Assembly: GCF_006386545.1 (NCBI RefSeq)
Contig: NZ_SWAR01000050.1
Coordinates: forward strand, 1 to 38,994
Direction: 5' to 3'
DNA from: Methylibium rhizosphaerae
GTDB taxonomy: Bacteria > Pseudomonadota > Gammaproteobacteria > Burkholderiales > Burkholderiaceae_C
DNA length: 38,994 bases
Below are positions 1 to 7,432 of this stretch, piece after piece. Both the position numbers and the translations under genes were made by a program. The notes under the pieces were generated by a model. It was not told the origin of the DNA. It did no database searches and saw nothing but the letters and a program-made list of their open reading frames with translations. How positions within the stretch are numbered: the first letter of the stretch is position 1; every line of letters begins with the position of its first letter.

Positions 1-57
1 CAATTCGGTGCGCTGCTCTTGGCTCAACTCGATCGTCGCGTCTTCACGCAGGTGCAT
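1..57 (-). CDS. N-terminal fragment of an unidentified protein (possibly a transposase)
   Basis: Only the first 19 codons are in the window, reading MHLREDATIELSQEQRTEL. A GGAGAA ribosome-binding site sits about six bases upstream of the ATG. The motif 'ELSQEQRTEL' resembles the N-termini of some IS630-type transposases, but this is too short for a firm family call. The gene is cut by the window edge rather than visibly broken. Confidence 0.35.
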   Translation of the reverse strand, partial: MHLREDATIELSQEQRTEL

Positions 58-141
58 CGTCGTTCTCCGGCCGTCAATGTACCGGAGGACATGCAAGATC
101 AATGCAAGTTATTTCTGCGACAGAACACTAGCTGCAATATT

Positions 142-552
142 TCAGGAACCGGGGTGCGCGTGTTCTCGCCGGTCCTGCGCAGAGCCGGGGCTGACCCAGG
201 GCCGCACTTCGCCGGTGGGCGGACCATAGTGCCCGCCAGGCGGCACGACGCGCTGCAGGTCGAGGCGCCATTCCTGCAGCACGGCGGCGACCATGCCCCG
301 GTGCTCCAGGCGCTCGATGCCGCGCACCACAACCCCTTCGCGCCCGAAGCGGGTGACGGCAAAGTCGTAGAGCACCTCGTCCGGTGGTGCAACCACCGCG
401 GTGTGGATCCTGCGGAACTCGAGCACGCGCACCAGCCGTTCACCGGCCCACTCGCTGCGGCTTTCCACGAACCCTTCGCGCCAATCCTCGGGCGCACGGT
501 GCTGAGGCAGCAATGTGCCGCCTTTGCGCAACTTCAAGATCCACCCTCTCAT
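142..552 (-). CDS. Hypothetical protein, 136 aa
   Basis: I do not recognise this protein. It begins MRGWILKLRKGG and is rich in Arg, Glu and Val, alternating short hydrophobic strands with charged stretches; there is no signal peptide or membrane segment. The C-terminal 30 residues are Pro/Gly rich and look unstructured. No clear Shine-Dalgarno precedes the ATG. It lies downstream, on the same strand, of two smaller ORFs that start next to a LexA box, so all three may form one SOS-controlled unit. That grouping is inferred from position only. Confidence 0.5.
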   Translation of the reverse strand: MRGWILKLRKGGTLLPQHRAPEDWREGFVESRSEWAGERLVRVLEFRRIHTAVVAPPDEVLYDFAVTRFGREGVVVRGIERLEHRGMVAAVLQEWRLDLQRVVPPGGHYGPPTGEVRPWVSPGSAQDRREHAHPGS

Positions 553-627
553 CGGCGGCCGGTACTGCTAGGTCAAACCAGAAGGGGACAGCGGCTTCGT
601 GGAGCCGCTGCTGCGGGGTGCAAAGGC

Positions 628-717
628 TCAGAGCCAGCTCCACACCTTGTAGAGGAAGCCGGGCACGAGGCGGCGTGCCGGGCGGTAGTGCTGGCGCAGT
701 GGCAGGCGAGGGTCCAT
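628..717 (-). CDS. Small ORF, 29 aa, coupled to the upstream ORF
   Basis: This tiny ORF reads MDPRLPLRQHYRPARRLVPG and ends in an aromatic tail, KVWSWL. Its ATG overlaps the TGA of the preceding 69-aa ORF (TGATG), a typical translational-coupling arrangement. It is strongly basic. It could be a real small protein of the LexA-linked cluster or a chance ORF; the overlap is the only support. Confidence 0.3.
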   Translation of the reverse strand: MDPRLPLRQHYRPARRLVPGFLYKVWSWL

Positions 718-926
718 CAGCGGGCTCCTGGGGGTGGTGGGGCGCCGGTGCTCGGTTCGACCTTGCCGCCGTTGACGTAGGCAACGCCGTCGACCACCTC
801 GATCAGCATCGATCCGAAGCGGCCTTCCCACACGTAGCGCAGCACGCCCTCGGTGGCCAGGGGCAGGGGCTGCTGCAGCGACGCTTCCTGCGGCTGCAGG
901 ACTTCGGGGAAGAGTGGGGCGCCCAT
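717..926 (-). CDS. Hypothetical protein, 69 aa, next to LexA box
   Basis: The protein begins MGAPLFPEVLQPQEASLQQP, has a central segment resembling a small beta-sheet domain (LRYVWEGRFGSMLIEVVDG) and ends in a proline-rich tail. I do not recognise the family. Its ATG lies only 11 bases from a perfect LexA box, and a TATACT hexamer overlapping that box on this strand could be the -10 element. If real, it would be LexA-repressed and induced by DNA damage together with the divergent SRAP gene. Its stop overlaps the start of the next small ORF. Confidence 0.45.
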   Translation of the reverse strand: MGAPLFPEVLQPQEASLQQPLPLATEGVLRYVWEGRFGSMLIEVVDGVAYVNGGKVEPSTGAPPPPGAR

Positions 927-930
927 GGGA

Positions 931-959
931 TTGAGTGCTGTATGGGCATACAGTATAGG
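931..959 (+). promoter_or_regulatory. Predicted sigma-70 promoter of the SRAP gene
   Basis: TTGAGT (-35) and TATAGG (-10) are separated by exactly 17 bases, and that spacer ends in the LexA box. LexA binding would block RNA polymerase directly. Transcription would start near base 966, leaving a leader of roughly 65 bases before the SRAP start codon. Confidence 0.6.
938..953. promoter_or_regulatory. LexA box (SOS box)
   Basis: The 16 bases CTGTATGGGCATACAG match the LexA consensus CTGT-N8-ACAG exactly and are palindromic apart from the centre. The box lies between the divergent starts of the 69-aa ORF and the SRAP gene, so one bound LexA dimer could repress both directions. Confidence 0.85.
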
Positions 960-1030
960 CGTTCCGGGCGCCGGTGGGGAGGTGGGTTGCTTCGCTGGCC
1001 GGGACGGGGTGGTGGTTCTAGAGTGCCCCC

Positions 1031-1973
1031 ATGTGCTACTCCGCGCAGATCTGGGCCGACTACCGCAAGTACACCAAGCTCTTTGGGGCGGTGATCAGCA
1101 TCCGGGAGTTCGTCGACACGTTCTGGCACCGCCGCCATGAGGTGGCTTCGATCAAGCTGCCGAAGGCGCTGGAGGCCGCCTTCGAGGCCGCGCCGGCCGA
1201 CAGCGACGAGCTGCGACAGATCCAGCAGGCGATCGCCGAGTACAAGACCGAGCGGGCCGCCAAGCTGGAGCAGGAGCTGTTCAAGCAGGTGAAGCGGCGT
1301 GCCGATGCGCAGCGGGTGCTGGACTCCGGCAAGGTCACCAAGAAGGCGCAGGAGGACCTGCGCATCTCGACGGCCAAGGTCGACCAGCTCAAGACCTGGC
1401 TGTCGGACCTGCGCCGGGTGGAGCTCACCGACGAGGACGCCCGCATCTTCCCGGGCCACTATGCGCCGGTGATGGTGTGGGAAGACGGGCGCCGGGTGGT
1501 CAAGCCGATGCGCTACCAGTGCCGCCCGGCCGGCAAGCCAGCGTTTTTCGACAGCAAAGTTCCCGGGCACCTACAACGCGCGGCGCGACAACCTCGAAGG
1601 CGGCTTCTGGAAGGAGGTGTTCGGCACCTCACACGGCGTGATGGTGGCCAATGCCTTCTACGAGAACGTCGCCCGGCCGGAAGGCAACGTGGTGCTGGAG
1701 TTCCGGCCGCGGCCGGCGCAGGACATGCTGGTGGCCTGTCTGTGGTCGCGCTGGGTGTCGCCCGATGGCCAGGAGGAGCTGCTGTCGTTTGCAGCGATCA
1801 CCGACGAGCCGCCACCCGAGGTGGCGGCGGCGGGGCATGACCGCTGCATCATCCCGATCAAGGCCGAGCACCTGGATGACTGGCTACAGCCGCAGGCATC
1901 AAACTTGGCGGCACAGCACGCCATCCTCGACGACCGGGAGCGGCCGTACTACGAGCATCGGCTGGCGGCATAG
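1031..1973 (+). pseudogene. SOS response-associated peptidase (SRAP/YedK/HMCES family), frameshifted
   Basis: SRAP proteins use the N-terminal Cys2 to crosslink to abasic sites in single-stranded DNA. Here Cys2 is present (MCYSAQIW). The charged helical insertion and a 'FPGHYAPVMV' segment follow in the first frame. The reading frame then breaks at an AAA run (1556-1558): removing one A restores 'DSKFPGTYNARRDNLEG' and joins the first part (from 1031) to the second frame, which carries 'AITDEPP', the active-site His region 'GHDRCIIPI' and the end 'DDRERPYYEHRLAA'. A loop usually found between 'NVSR' and 'NVVLEF' also looks shortened. It may be a true pseudogene, a recent mutation or an assembly error. 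The LexA box upstream fits the family's SOS link. Confidence 0.8.
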
Positions 1974-2011
1974 CTGGGTGTGGTAATCTGCAGCAAACTG
2001 CCACAATCACC

Positions 2012-2353
2012 ATGTCGTCGAATTCCGTCCGTATCACCGCCGAGCTGTTCGAGAGCGCCCGCGAACAGGGGCTGGTGCTGTCGCGGTCTGCGGCCCAGCA
2101 GGTGGAGCACTGGGCTCGGCTGGGGGCTGTGCTCGAGTCGGCCGGCCTGACGGTCCAGGAGGTGATCGAGATGCTGCGTGGCGGCGAGGGCGGTGCCCAG
2201 GCTTCGTCCGAGCAGTCGCTGTGGGCGTTCAAGCGTGCACAGCAGGCGCGTGACATCGAAGCGGTGGCTCATGGCCGGGCGTCGACTGCGCAGATGAGCT
2301 GGTTCGCGGGCGGCAAGGCCAAGCGTGCCAAGTTGACGCGCTCTCCGTACTGA
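2012..2353 (+). CDS. ParD-like antitoxin family protein
   Basis: This 113-aa protein starts 'SSNSVRITAELFESAREQG' and continues 'SAAQQVEHWARLGAVLE', the pattern of the ParD-like antitoxin family (PF11903): a short RHH-like DNA-binding segment with a characteristic 'QIEHWARLG' motif. The C-terminal half is variable, basic at the end (KAKRAKLTRS), and could neutralise or contact a partner. The gene ends seven bases before a nucleotidyltransferase-like gene, so the two are probably co-transcribed as a toxin-antitoxin-like pair. The CTGCAG palindrome flanked by GTGG/CCAC (1980-2004) just upstream is a possible autoregulatory site. Confidence 0.7.
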   Translation: MSSNSVRITAELFESAREQGLVLSRSAAQQVEHWARLGAVLESAGLTVQEVIEMLRGGEGGAQASSEQSLWAFKRAQQARDIEAVAHGRASTAQMSWFAGGKAKRAKLTRSPY

Positions 2354-2360
2354 GCAGCCG

Positions 2361-3137
2361 ATGACAACGCGGCCCCAGCTGCCGCCCGATGAAGCGCCCT
2401 TGGACGCGGCCAGCGTCGATCGGGTGCTGTCGAACGTCGGTCCGGAGATGGTGCTGGTCGGCGGACAGGCCTTGGCGTTCTGGCTGGACCGCTTCGGGAT
2501 CGACGTCGGTGACGCTGTCGTCTCCAACGATGGTGACCTGCTGGGTGATGTCGTTCAGGCGCGCGATCTCGCGCAAGCCCTGGGCAGCCGGTGCCTGGAG
2601 CCGCCGAAGGCCGCCAGGACGTCTCTGGTGGCGCAGTTGCGCTTGCCCGCGGCCGACGGTCAGGAACGCAACGTCGATGTGCTGCACCTGCTGTATACGG
2701 TCAGCGGCCTGAAGAAGTCAGCCGAATTCACACGCCGGGCGCTTGCGAACAGCGTGGAGGTCGAGTGGCGCCGAGGCCGGACGATCCGGGTGATGGATCC
2801 GTTTGACGTGCTCGAGTCCCGCGTGCAGAACGCTGCGGGCCTGCTGCAGGACAAGGGGCCTCATGTGCTGACACAGGCACAGTGGGCCATCAAGGTGGCG
2901 GAGGTCGCGCTGATGCGGCTCGCTTCGAAGGAGCCTGGTGTCAAAGGCCGACTGGGCCAAAGGTTGCAGGACCTGTACACCCTGGCCCACAGTCGGCCGG
3001 GCAAGGCGCTGCTGAAGGACCACGGCATCGAAGTGCTGGCGGCTGTCGACATCGATGGCCTGCTAAGGATTGCGCCAGCGCACGCGACGCAGCTGGACAA
3101 GATCAAGGCTGCGCTGGACAAGCGCCACCCTGGTTGA
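2361..3137 (+). CDS. Nucleotidyltransferase-like protein, putative toxin partner
   Basis: The 258-aa protein has the hallmarks of a minimal nucleotidyltransferase fold: 'VLVGGQALAFW' (Gly34-Gly35) followed by 'VVSNDGDLLGD', giving an S-x-D-x-D metal-binding motif (Ser55, Asp57, Asp59). A second half, with 'DVLHLLYTVSGL' and 'IRVMDPFDVLESRVQN', resembles the substrate-handling region of AbiEii/MNT-type proteins. It follows the ParD-like gene with seven bases between them. AbiEii-type enzymes are toxins that transfer nucleotides to tRNA or similar targets, but they usually pair with AbiEi-type regulators, so the ParD-like partner is unusual. The biochemical role is inferred, not shown. Confidence 0.6.
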   Translation: MTTRPQLPPDEAPLDAASVDRVLSNVGPEMVLVGGQALAFWLDRFGIDVGDAVVSNDGDLLGDVVQARDLAQALGSRCLEPPKAARTSLVAQLRLPAADGQERNVDVLHLLYTVSGLKKSAEFTRRALANSVEVEWRRGRTIRVMDPFDVLESRVQNAAGLLQDKGPHVLTQAQWAIKVAEVALMRLASKEPGVKGRLGQRLQDLYTLAHSRPGKALLKDHGIEVLAAVDIDGLLRIAPAHATQLDKIKAALDKRHPG

Positions 3138-3200
3138 ACGTCGGCGCGGGCTGACTCCCGCAGCACGTTCCCCACTGCCCGGCTTGCACGTGTTCCGGTT

Positions 3201-4406
3201 TCAGCGGGCGCCGGGAGCTGCCGCGCTGGTGAGGAGCTGATCGAGGCGATCGGCGTACCACTGCATCATCTTTTTGCGCTGCGGTAGGTAGGTCGCGTAG
3301 TTGTAGGCGGCGCTGATGGCGTCGCGCTCTTGATGCGCCAATTGCAGCTCGATGTGGGCATGCTCGAAGCCCTGTTCGTGCAAGATGGTTGACGCTAGAC
3401 CTCGGAACCCATGCCCCGTCATGCGCGAGTGATAGCCCATGCGATACAGCGCGTACAGGATGGTGTTATTGCTCATTGGCTTGGCGTGATCACGCTCGCC
3501 GGGGAACAAGAGGGCTCGGCCCAGGCGAACTTTCTCGAGCTCGCGCAACACCGCCACCGCTTGGCGTGACAGCGGGACGATGTGCGGCGTGTCCATCTTC
3601 ATGCGTTCGGCAGGGATGCGCCATTGGCCCGCGGCGAAGTCGAACTCTTCCCACCGCGCGCCGATCAGCTCGGAGGTGCGCACGAAGGTCAGTGCCATCA
3701 GCTTGATGGCAAGGCGGGTGTAGACGGACCCGTCATAGGTCTCGATCCTTCGCAGGAGCTCGGGTACGTCCTTGAGCTCGAGGCGCGCATAGTTCTTGGT
3801 CTTTGCCGGCCGCAGGGCGTCGCCCGGCTTCACGTCTGCAGCGGGATTGCGTTCTATGAGTCCGTGAGCCAAGGCGTAGCGGAGCACCTGGCCGCAGGTC
3901 TGGTAGACGCGCTTTGCCACGTCGAGCGCCCCGCGCGCCTCGACCTTCTTGGCCACGGCCAGCAGCATCGGCGCCGTGATTGCGCTCACAGGCAGGGTGC
4001 CGATCTCGGGGTAGATGTCAGCCTCAAGGCGGCGGCGCACCTTGGCGGCGTGGGTCGCATCACGGCTTGGCGCCCATCGTGCATGCCAGGCCTCGGCCAC
4101 GGCCTTGAACGAGTGGGCGGCGGCTGCTTGCTGCGTGAGCTTGCTGATCTTCTTCTGCTGGCTCGGATCGATGCTGTCGTCCAGCAGCTCGCGAGCCTTG
4201 TCGCGCCGCTTGCGCGCGTCCTTCAACGCGATCTGAGGATAGCTGCCGAGTGCCAGCAGTTTTTCTTTGCCTGCGAAGCGGTACTTGAAGCGCCACAGCT
4301 TGCCGCCGCTCGGATTCACGAGAAGGTACAGGCCGGCCGAGTCGGAGAGCTTGAACGCCTTGTCGACCGCCTTGGCGTTTCGGCACGCAGTGTCGGTCAG
4401 GGCCAT
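3201..4406 (-). CDS. P4-type tyrosine integrase of the tRNA-Leu island
   Basis: This 401-aa site-specific recombinase has an N-terminal DUF4102 arm-binding domain (about residues 1-90, 'SDSAGLYLLVNPSGGKLWRF'), a core-binding domain (100-200) and a C-terminal catalytic domain. The catalytic residues visible are Arg243 (FVRTSELI), His332 and Arg335 (GHGFRG), His358 (LAHQERD) and Tyr368 (AAYNYA). I chose the start at MALTDTACRNAK because it fits the family; the frame stays open upstream only because it runs back through the tRNA-Leu gene. The gene ends convergently with the nucleotidyltransferase gene. Repeats just upstream of the start may be its binding sites. Confidence 0.93.
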   Translation of the reverse strand: MALTDTACRNAKAVDKAFKLSDSAGLYLLVNPSGGKLWRFKYRFAGKEKLLALGSYPQIALKDARKRRDKARELLDDSIDPSQQKKISKLTQQAAAAHSFKAVAEAWHARWAPSRDATHAAKVRRRLEADIYPEIGTLPVSAITAPMLLAVAKKVEARGALDVAKRVYQTCGQVLRYALAHGLIERNPAADVKPGDALRPAKTKNYARLELKDVPELLRRIETYDGSVYTRLAIKLMALTFVRTSELIGARWEEFDFAAGQWRIPAERMKMDTPHIVPLSRQAVAVLRELEKVRLGRALLFPGERDHAKPMSNNTILYALYRMGYHSRMTGHGFRGLASTILHEQGFEHAHIELQLAHQERDAISAAYNYATYLPQRKKMMQWYADRLDQLLTSAAAPGAR

Positions 4407-4416
4407 GGGGTGGAGT

Positions 4417-4465
4417 GGGGGTATTTTTCGGGCGACTGGGGGTATGTCGGCCAAAAGATACCCCC
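4417..4465. repeat. Three GGGGGTAT repeats upstream of the integrase
   Basis: GGGGGTAT occurs at 4417-4424 and 4438-4445, exactly 21 bases (two helical turns) apart, and inverted as ATACCCCC at 4458-4465. All lie between the integrase start and tRNA-Leu. They may be integrase arm sites or operators for integrase expression. Confidence 0.6.
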
Positions 4466-4508
4466 GCTCAAGCTGCGCTGTCAAAGGAAGTGATGGGAAG
4501 GCAGGCAA

Positions 4509-4535
4509 CAAAAAAGCCCCATATTTTGGGGCTTT
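4509..4535 (-). terminator. Rho-independent terminator of tRNA-Leu
   Basis: AAAGCCCC and GGGGCTTT form a perfect eight-pair stem around a seven-base A/T loop. On the minus strand the stem is followed by a T run, so it would end the tRNA-Leu transcript before the integrase gene. The other strand ends in only three T, so it may also act weakly in the plus direction. Confidence 0.8.
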
Positions 4536-4579
4536 GCGGGGGTTCTGCGGTCTTTGTGGGACGACCCGAAATCTATCAC

Positions 4580-4612
4580 TGGTGCCTCGGGCCGGAATCG
4601 AACCGGCACTCC
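4580..4612 (-). other. Probable island attachment site in the tRNA-Leu 3' end
   Basis: P4-type integrases usually recombine within the T-arm and 3' end of the tRNA next to their gene. This segment remains a complete tRNA end, as expected after insertion. No second copy is visible in the window; it should lie beyond the left edge. The exact limits are not defined. Confidence 0.4.
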
Positions 4613-4664
4613 TTGCGGAACGGGATTTTGAGTCCCGCGCGTCTACCAATTTCGCCACCGAGGC
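4580..4664 (-). tRNA. tRNA-Leu (anticodon CAA)
   Basis: The 85-base gene folds with acceptor arms GCCTCGG/CCGAGGC, an encoded CCA, T-arm CCGGTTCGATTCCGG, a long variable arm typical of leucine tRNA, and anticodon loop CTCAAAA giving CAA, which reads UUG codons. Its 3' half is the likely attachment site of the left island, since the integrase gene lies just downstream. Confidence 0.97.
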
Positions 4665-4755
4665 GGTGTGCGGAGGGGAAGGGGCTGGATTATGTCATGC
4701 GTGCCGAGCGCCCTTGCCGGCCCTGCCACAATGCCGGCCAGGAGAGTCGTACCCC

Positions 4756-5661
4756 ATGCCCAAGTACCTCACAGTCGAAGACGTCATCGGCAAGACGCCC
4801 CTCGTGCAACTGCAGCGCCTGCCGGGCGCTGACAACCAGCGCCGCGGCAACGTGATCCTCGGCAAGCTAGAAGGCAACAACCCTGCAGGCTCGGTGAAAG
4901 ACCGCCCCGCCATCAGCATGATCCGCCGTGCCGAGGAGCGCGGGCAGATCAAGCCGGGCGACACGCTGATCGAGGCCACCTCGGGCAACACCGGCATCGC
5001 GCTGGCAATGGCGGCGGCGATCCGCGGTTACCGCATGCTGCTCATCATGCCGGAGGACCTCTCCATCGAGCGGGCCCAGACGATGAAGGCCTTCGGTGCC
5101 GAACTCATCCTCACGCCGAAGGCCGGCGGCATGGAGTACACGCGAGACCTGGCCGAGCAGATGCAGAAGGATGGCAAGGGCCTGGTGCTCGACCAGTTCG
5201 CCAACGCCGACAACCCGCGCATCCATTACGAAACCACCGGGCCCGAGCTCTGGCAGGACACCGAAGGCCGCATCACGCATTTCGTGAGCGCCATGGGCAC
5301 CACCGGCACCATCACCGGCGTGTCGCGCTACCTGAAGGAGCAGAACCCCAAGGTGCGCATCGTCGGCGCGCAGCCGAGCGAAGGCTCGCGCATCCCAGGC
5401 ATCCGCAAGTGGCCCGAGGCATACCTGCCGAAGATCTACGACCCCGCTTCGGTCGACGAACTCGTCTATGTGAGCCAGGCCGACGCCGAGGAAATGGCAC
5501 GCCGCCTCGCCCGCGAGGAAGGGCTGTTCGCCGGCATCTCGGCGGCGGGCGCCTGCTGGGTGGCATTGCAGATCGCGCAGCAGGTGGAAAACGCGACCAT
5601 CGTGTTCGTAGTCTGCGACCGCGGTGATCGCTATCTGTCCACAGGCGTGTTCCCCGCCTGA
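4756..5661 (+). CDS. cysM: Cysteine synthase B (O-acetylserine sulfhydrylase)
   Basis: CysM is a cytoplasmic PLP enzyme that makes cysteine from O-acetylserine and sulfide, or S-sulfocysteine from thiosulfate. The 301-aa protein starts 'MPKYLTVEDVIGKTPLVQLQ', carries the PLP lysine Lys48 in 'NPAGSVKDRPA', the substrate loop 'EATSGNTGIALA', and the PLP phosphate-binding glycine stretch 'SAMGTTGTITG'. The ending 'DRGDRYLSTGVF' is typical of CysM rather than CysK. A GGAGAG ribosome-binding site lies nine bases before the ATG. A NUDIX gene and a TusA-like gene follow on the same strand within a few bases, suggesting one operon. Confidence 0.95.
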   Translation: MPKYLTVEDVIGKTPLVQLQRLPGADNQRRGNVILGKLEGNNPAGSVKDRPAISMIRRAEERGQIKPGDTLIEATSGNTGIALAMAAAIRGYRMLLIMPEDLSIERAQTMKAFGAELILTPKAGGMEYTRDLAEQMQKDGKGLVLDQFANADNPRIHYETTGPELWQDTEGRITHFVSAMGTTGTITGVSRYLKEQNPKVRIVGAQPSEGSRIPGIRKWPEAYLPKIYDPASVDELVYVSQADAEEMARRLAREEGLFAGISAAGACWVALQIAQQVENATIVFVVCDRGDRYLSTGVFPA

Positions 5662-5678
5662 AGTCGCGTGGCCGCCCC

Positions 5679-6239
5679 ATGAGCTACGAATACCGCTTCT
5701 GCCCCAACTGCGCCACCGCGCTCGCGCCCATCACCGTGGCGGAAGATGGCGGCGACAAGACCCGCCTGCGATGCGCGGCCTGCGGCTGGACGCACTGGAA
5801 CAACCCCACGCCGGTGCTCGCCGCGGTGGTTGAGTGCGAGGACAGAGAGGGCCGCGTGCTGCTGGCGCGCAATGCCGCGTGGGCCCACAAGGGCTTCGGC
5901 CTCATCACCGGCTTCATGGAAGCGGGCGAAACGCCGGAAGAAGGGATCCGGCGCGAGGTGGCCGAGGAAACCTCGCTGCAGGTGTCGGCCTTGTCGCTGC
6001 TGGGCGTGTGGGACTTCCAGCGCATGAACCAGGTGATCATTGCCTACCATGCGCGCGCCCACGGCGAGATCAGGCTGTCGCCGGAGCTGGCCGAGTACCG
6101 GCTGCTGCTGCCGCAGGAGGTCAAGTGCTGGCCGGCGGGCACCGGATACGCTCTGGCGCAGTGGCTCAAGAGCCGCGGCGTCGAACCGCAGTGGATCGAG
6201 TGGCCGGCACCTCCCAAGCCGCCATCGGCCGCCCAATAG
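5679..6239 (+). CDS. Zinc-ribbon NUDIX hydrolase
   Basis: The 186-aa protein has an N-terminal zinc ribbon (Cys8, Cys11, Cys32, Cys35) in front of a NUDIX domain. The NUDIX box reads 'GFMEAGETPEEGIRREVAEE' and is followed by T-S where the consensus has x-G, so the box is near-canonical. This architecture resembles the C-terminal part of NudC (NADH pyrophosphatase/RNA decapping) without the N-terminal domain. The substrate is probably a nucleoside diphosphate derivative but cannot be told from sequence. The gene starts 17 bases after cysM and is followed by a TusA-family gene. Confidence 0.88.
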   Translation: MSYEYRFCPNCATALAPITVAEDGGDKTRLRCAACGWTHWNNPTPVLAAVVECEDREGRVLLARNAAWAHKGFGLITGFMEAGETPEEGIRREVAEETSLQVSALSLLGVWDFQRMNQVIIAYHARAHGEIRLSPELAEYRLLLPQEVKCWPAGTGYALAQWLKSRGVEPQWIEWPAPPKPPSAAQ

Positions 6240-6256
6240 CAGACGAGGACCGATCG

Positions 6257-6484
6257 ATGGACTTCAACAGGGAACTCGACACGCGCGGGCTCAACTGCCC
6301 GCTGCCCATCCTCAAGGCCAAGAAGGCCCTGGCCGACATGCAGAGCGGGCAGGTGCTGAAGGTGGTTTCCACCGACCCCGGCTCGACGCGTGACTTCCAG
6401 GCCTTCGCGCGGCAGACGGGCAACGAGCTGCTGGAACAGCAGACGGTAGGCGACGAGTTCATCCACCTGCTGCGTCGCCGCTGA
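6257..6484 (+). CDS. tusA: TusA-family sulfurtransferase
   Basis: This 75-aa protein has the TusA/SirA fold signature 'LDTRGLNCPLPILKAKKAL' with the persulfide-carrying cysteine in CPxP (Cys14), followed by 'LKVVSTDPGSTRDF'. TusA-type proteins relay sulfur as a cysteine persulfide, for instance to tRNA 2-thiouridine synthesis or to oxidative sulfur metabolism. Its position behind cysM suggests a role in cellular sulfur transfer, but which pathway it serves is not evident. It may be a TusA paralogue rather than the tRNA-thiolation protein. Confidence 0.88.
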   Translation: MDFNRELDTRGLNCPLPILKAKKALADMQSGQVLKVVSTDPGSTRDFQAFARQTGNELLEQQTVGDEFIHLLRRR

Positions 6485-6490
6485 GGGCGG

Positions 6491-6513
6491 CGCCCCTCCG
6501 CCAGGGAGGGGCG
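6491..6513. terminator. Hairpin between convergent tusA-like gene and galU
   Basis: CGCCCCTCC and GGAGGGGCG form a perfect nine-pair stem around a five-base loop, between two convergent stop codons. There is no T tract on either side, so it is only a candidate bidirectional terminator. Confidence 0.55.
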
Positions 6514-6523
6514 GGCAGGCTCG

Positions 6524-7390
6524 TCAGAGCTCCAGGGACTTCAGGTACTCGCGGAAGCCCGCACCCAGCTGCGGGTGCTGCAGCGCGAGCTCGACATTGG
6601 CCTGAAGGAAGCCTTCCTTGCTGCCGCAGTCGTAGCGCTTGCCTTCGTAGCGATACGCAAACACCTTCTGCCGGCGCAGCAGGCCGGCAATGCCGTCGGT
6701 GAGCTGGATCTCGCCGCCCACGCCGCGCGGCTGGCGGCGGATCTCGTCAAAGACGTCGTGCGTGAGGATGTAGCGGCCGGCCACGCCGAGCCGCGACGGC
6801 GCTTCTTCCGGCGCCGGCTTCTCGACCATGTGGGTCACGTCGACCAGCTTGTCGTTCACCGCCGCGCCGGCCACGATGCCATAGCGCCGGGTGTGCTCGG
6901 CCGGCACCTCCTGCACGGCGAGGATCGATGCCTTCCAGTCCTCGAACTGCTCGACCATCTGCTTCATGATCGGCGGCTCGCCCACCATCAGGTCGTCTGC
7001 CAGCAGCACGGCGAAGGGCTCGTTGACGACCACGCTCTGGGCGCACAGCACCGCATGGCCCAGGCCGAGGGCCTTGGGCTGGCGGATGTAGATGCACTCC
7101 ATGTCGTCGGGCTTGATGGACTGCACCAGCTTGAGCAGGTCGTGCTTGTTGGCTGCCTCGAGTTCGGCTTCGAGCTCATAGGCGGTGTCGAAGTGGTCGG
7201 GAATGGCGCGCTTGTTGCGGCCGTTCACGAAAATCATCTGGCGAATGCCGGCCGCATACGCCTCCTCGACGGCGTATTGGATCAGTGGCTTGTCGACCAC
7301 CGGCAGCATTTCCTTCGGTTGCGCCTTGGTGGCGGGGAGGAATCGGGTGCCGAGACCGGCAACGGGGAAGATCGCTTTGTTGACTAACAT
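6524..7390 (-). CDS. galU: UTP-glucose-1-phosphate uridylyltransferase
   Basis: GalU makes UDP-glucose from UTP and glucose-1-phosphate, feeding envelope polysaccharide and glucan synthesis in the cytoplasm. The protein shows the nucleotide-binding signature '[15 protein letters not shown]' followed by '[20 protein letters not shown]', then 'LGHAVLCA', 'FAVLLADD' and '[12 protein letters not shown]'. I place the start at [12 protein letters not shown] (288 aa), which fits the family; an in-frame ATG seven codons upstream is possible, and neither has a strong ribosome-binding site. It is divergent from the dehydrogenase-like gene. Confidence 0.95.
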   Translation of the reverse strand: MLVNKAIFPVAGLGTRFLPATKAQPKEMLPVVDKPLIQYAVEEAYAAGIRQMIFVNGRNKRAIPDHFDTAYELEAELEAANKHDLLKLVQSIKPDDMECIYIRQPKALGLGHAVLCAQSVVVNEPFAVLLADDLMVGEPPIMKQMVEQFEDWKASILAVQEVPAEHTRRYGIVAGAAVNDKLVDVTHMVEKPAPEEAPSRLGVAGRYILTHDVFDEIRRQPRGVGGEIQLTDGIAGLLRRQKVFAYRYEGKRYDCGSKEGFLQANVELALQHPQLGAGFREYLKSLEL

Positions 7391-7432
7391 CTGCTTACAA
7401 TGATGGCCCATTCAAGAAGGGGCGAGGTCATT

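Larger units (their letters stand above)
1..4579. mobile_element. Genomic island, tRNA-Leu-proximal part (continues beyond left edge)
   Basis: A P4-type integrase lies immediately downstream of the 3' end of tRNA-Leu and is transcribed in the same direction. This is the usual arrangement for an island inserted at a tRNA 3' end, so the island should run leftward from the tRNA. The cargo fits: small unknown ORFs, a broken SRAP gene and a toxin-antitoxin-like pair, with no housekeeping genes. The far attachment site is not in the window, so the left boundary is unknown. Confidence 0.65.

Noticed and set aside
4407..4658. Extension of the integrase reading frame through tRNA-Leu, giving an N-terminus 'MAKLVDARDSKSRS...'
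   Set aside because: That peptide is the well-known artefact of translating a tRNA gene. The integrase starts at MALTDTACRN instead.
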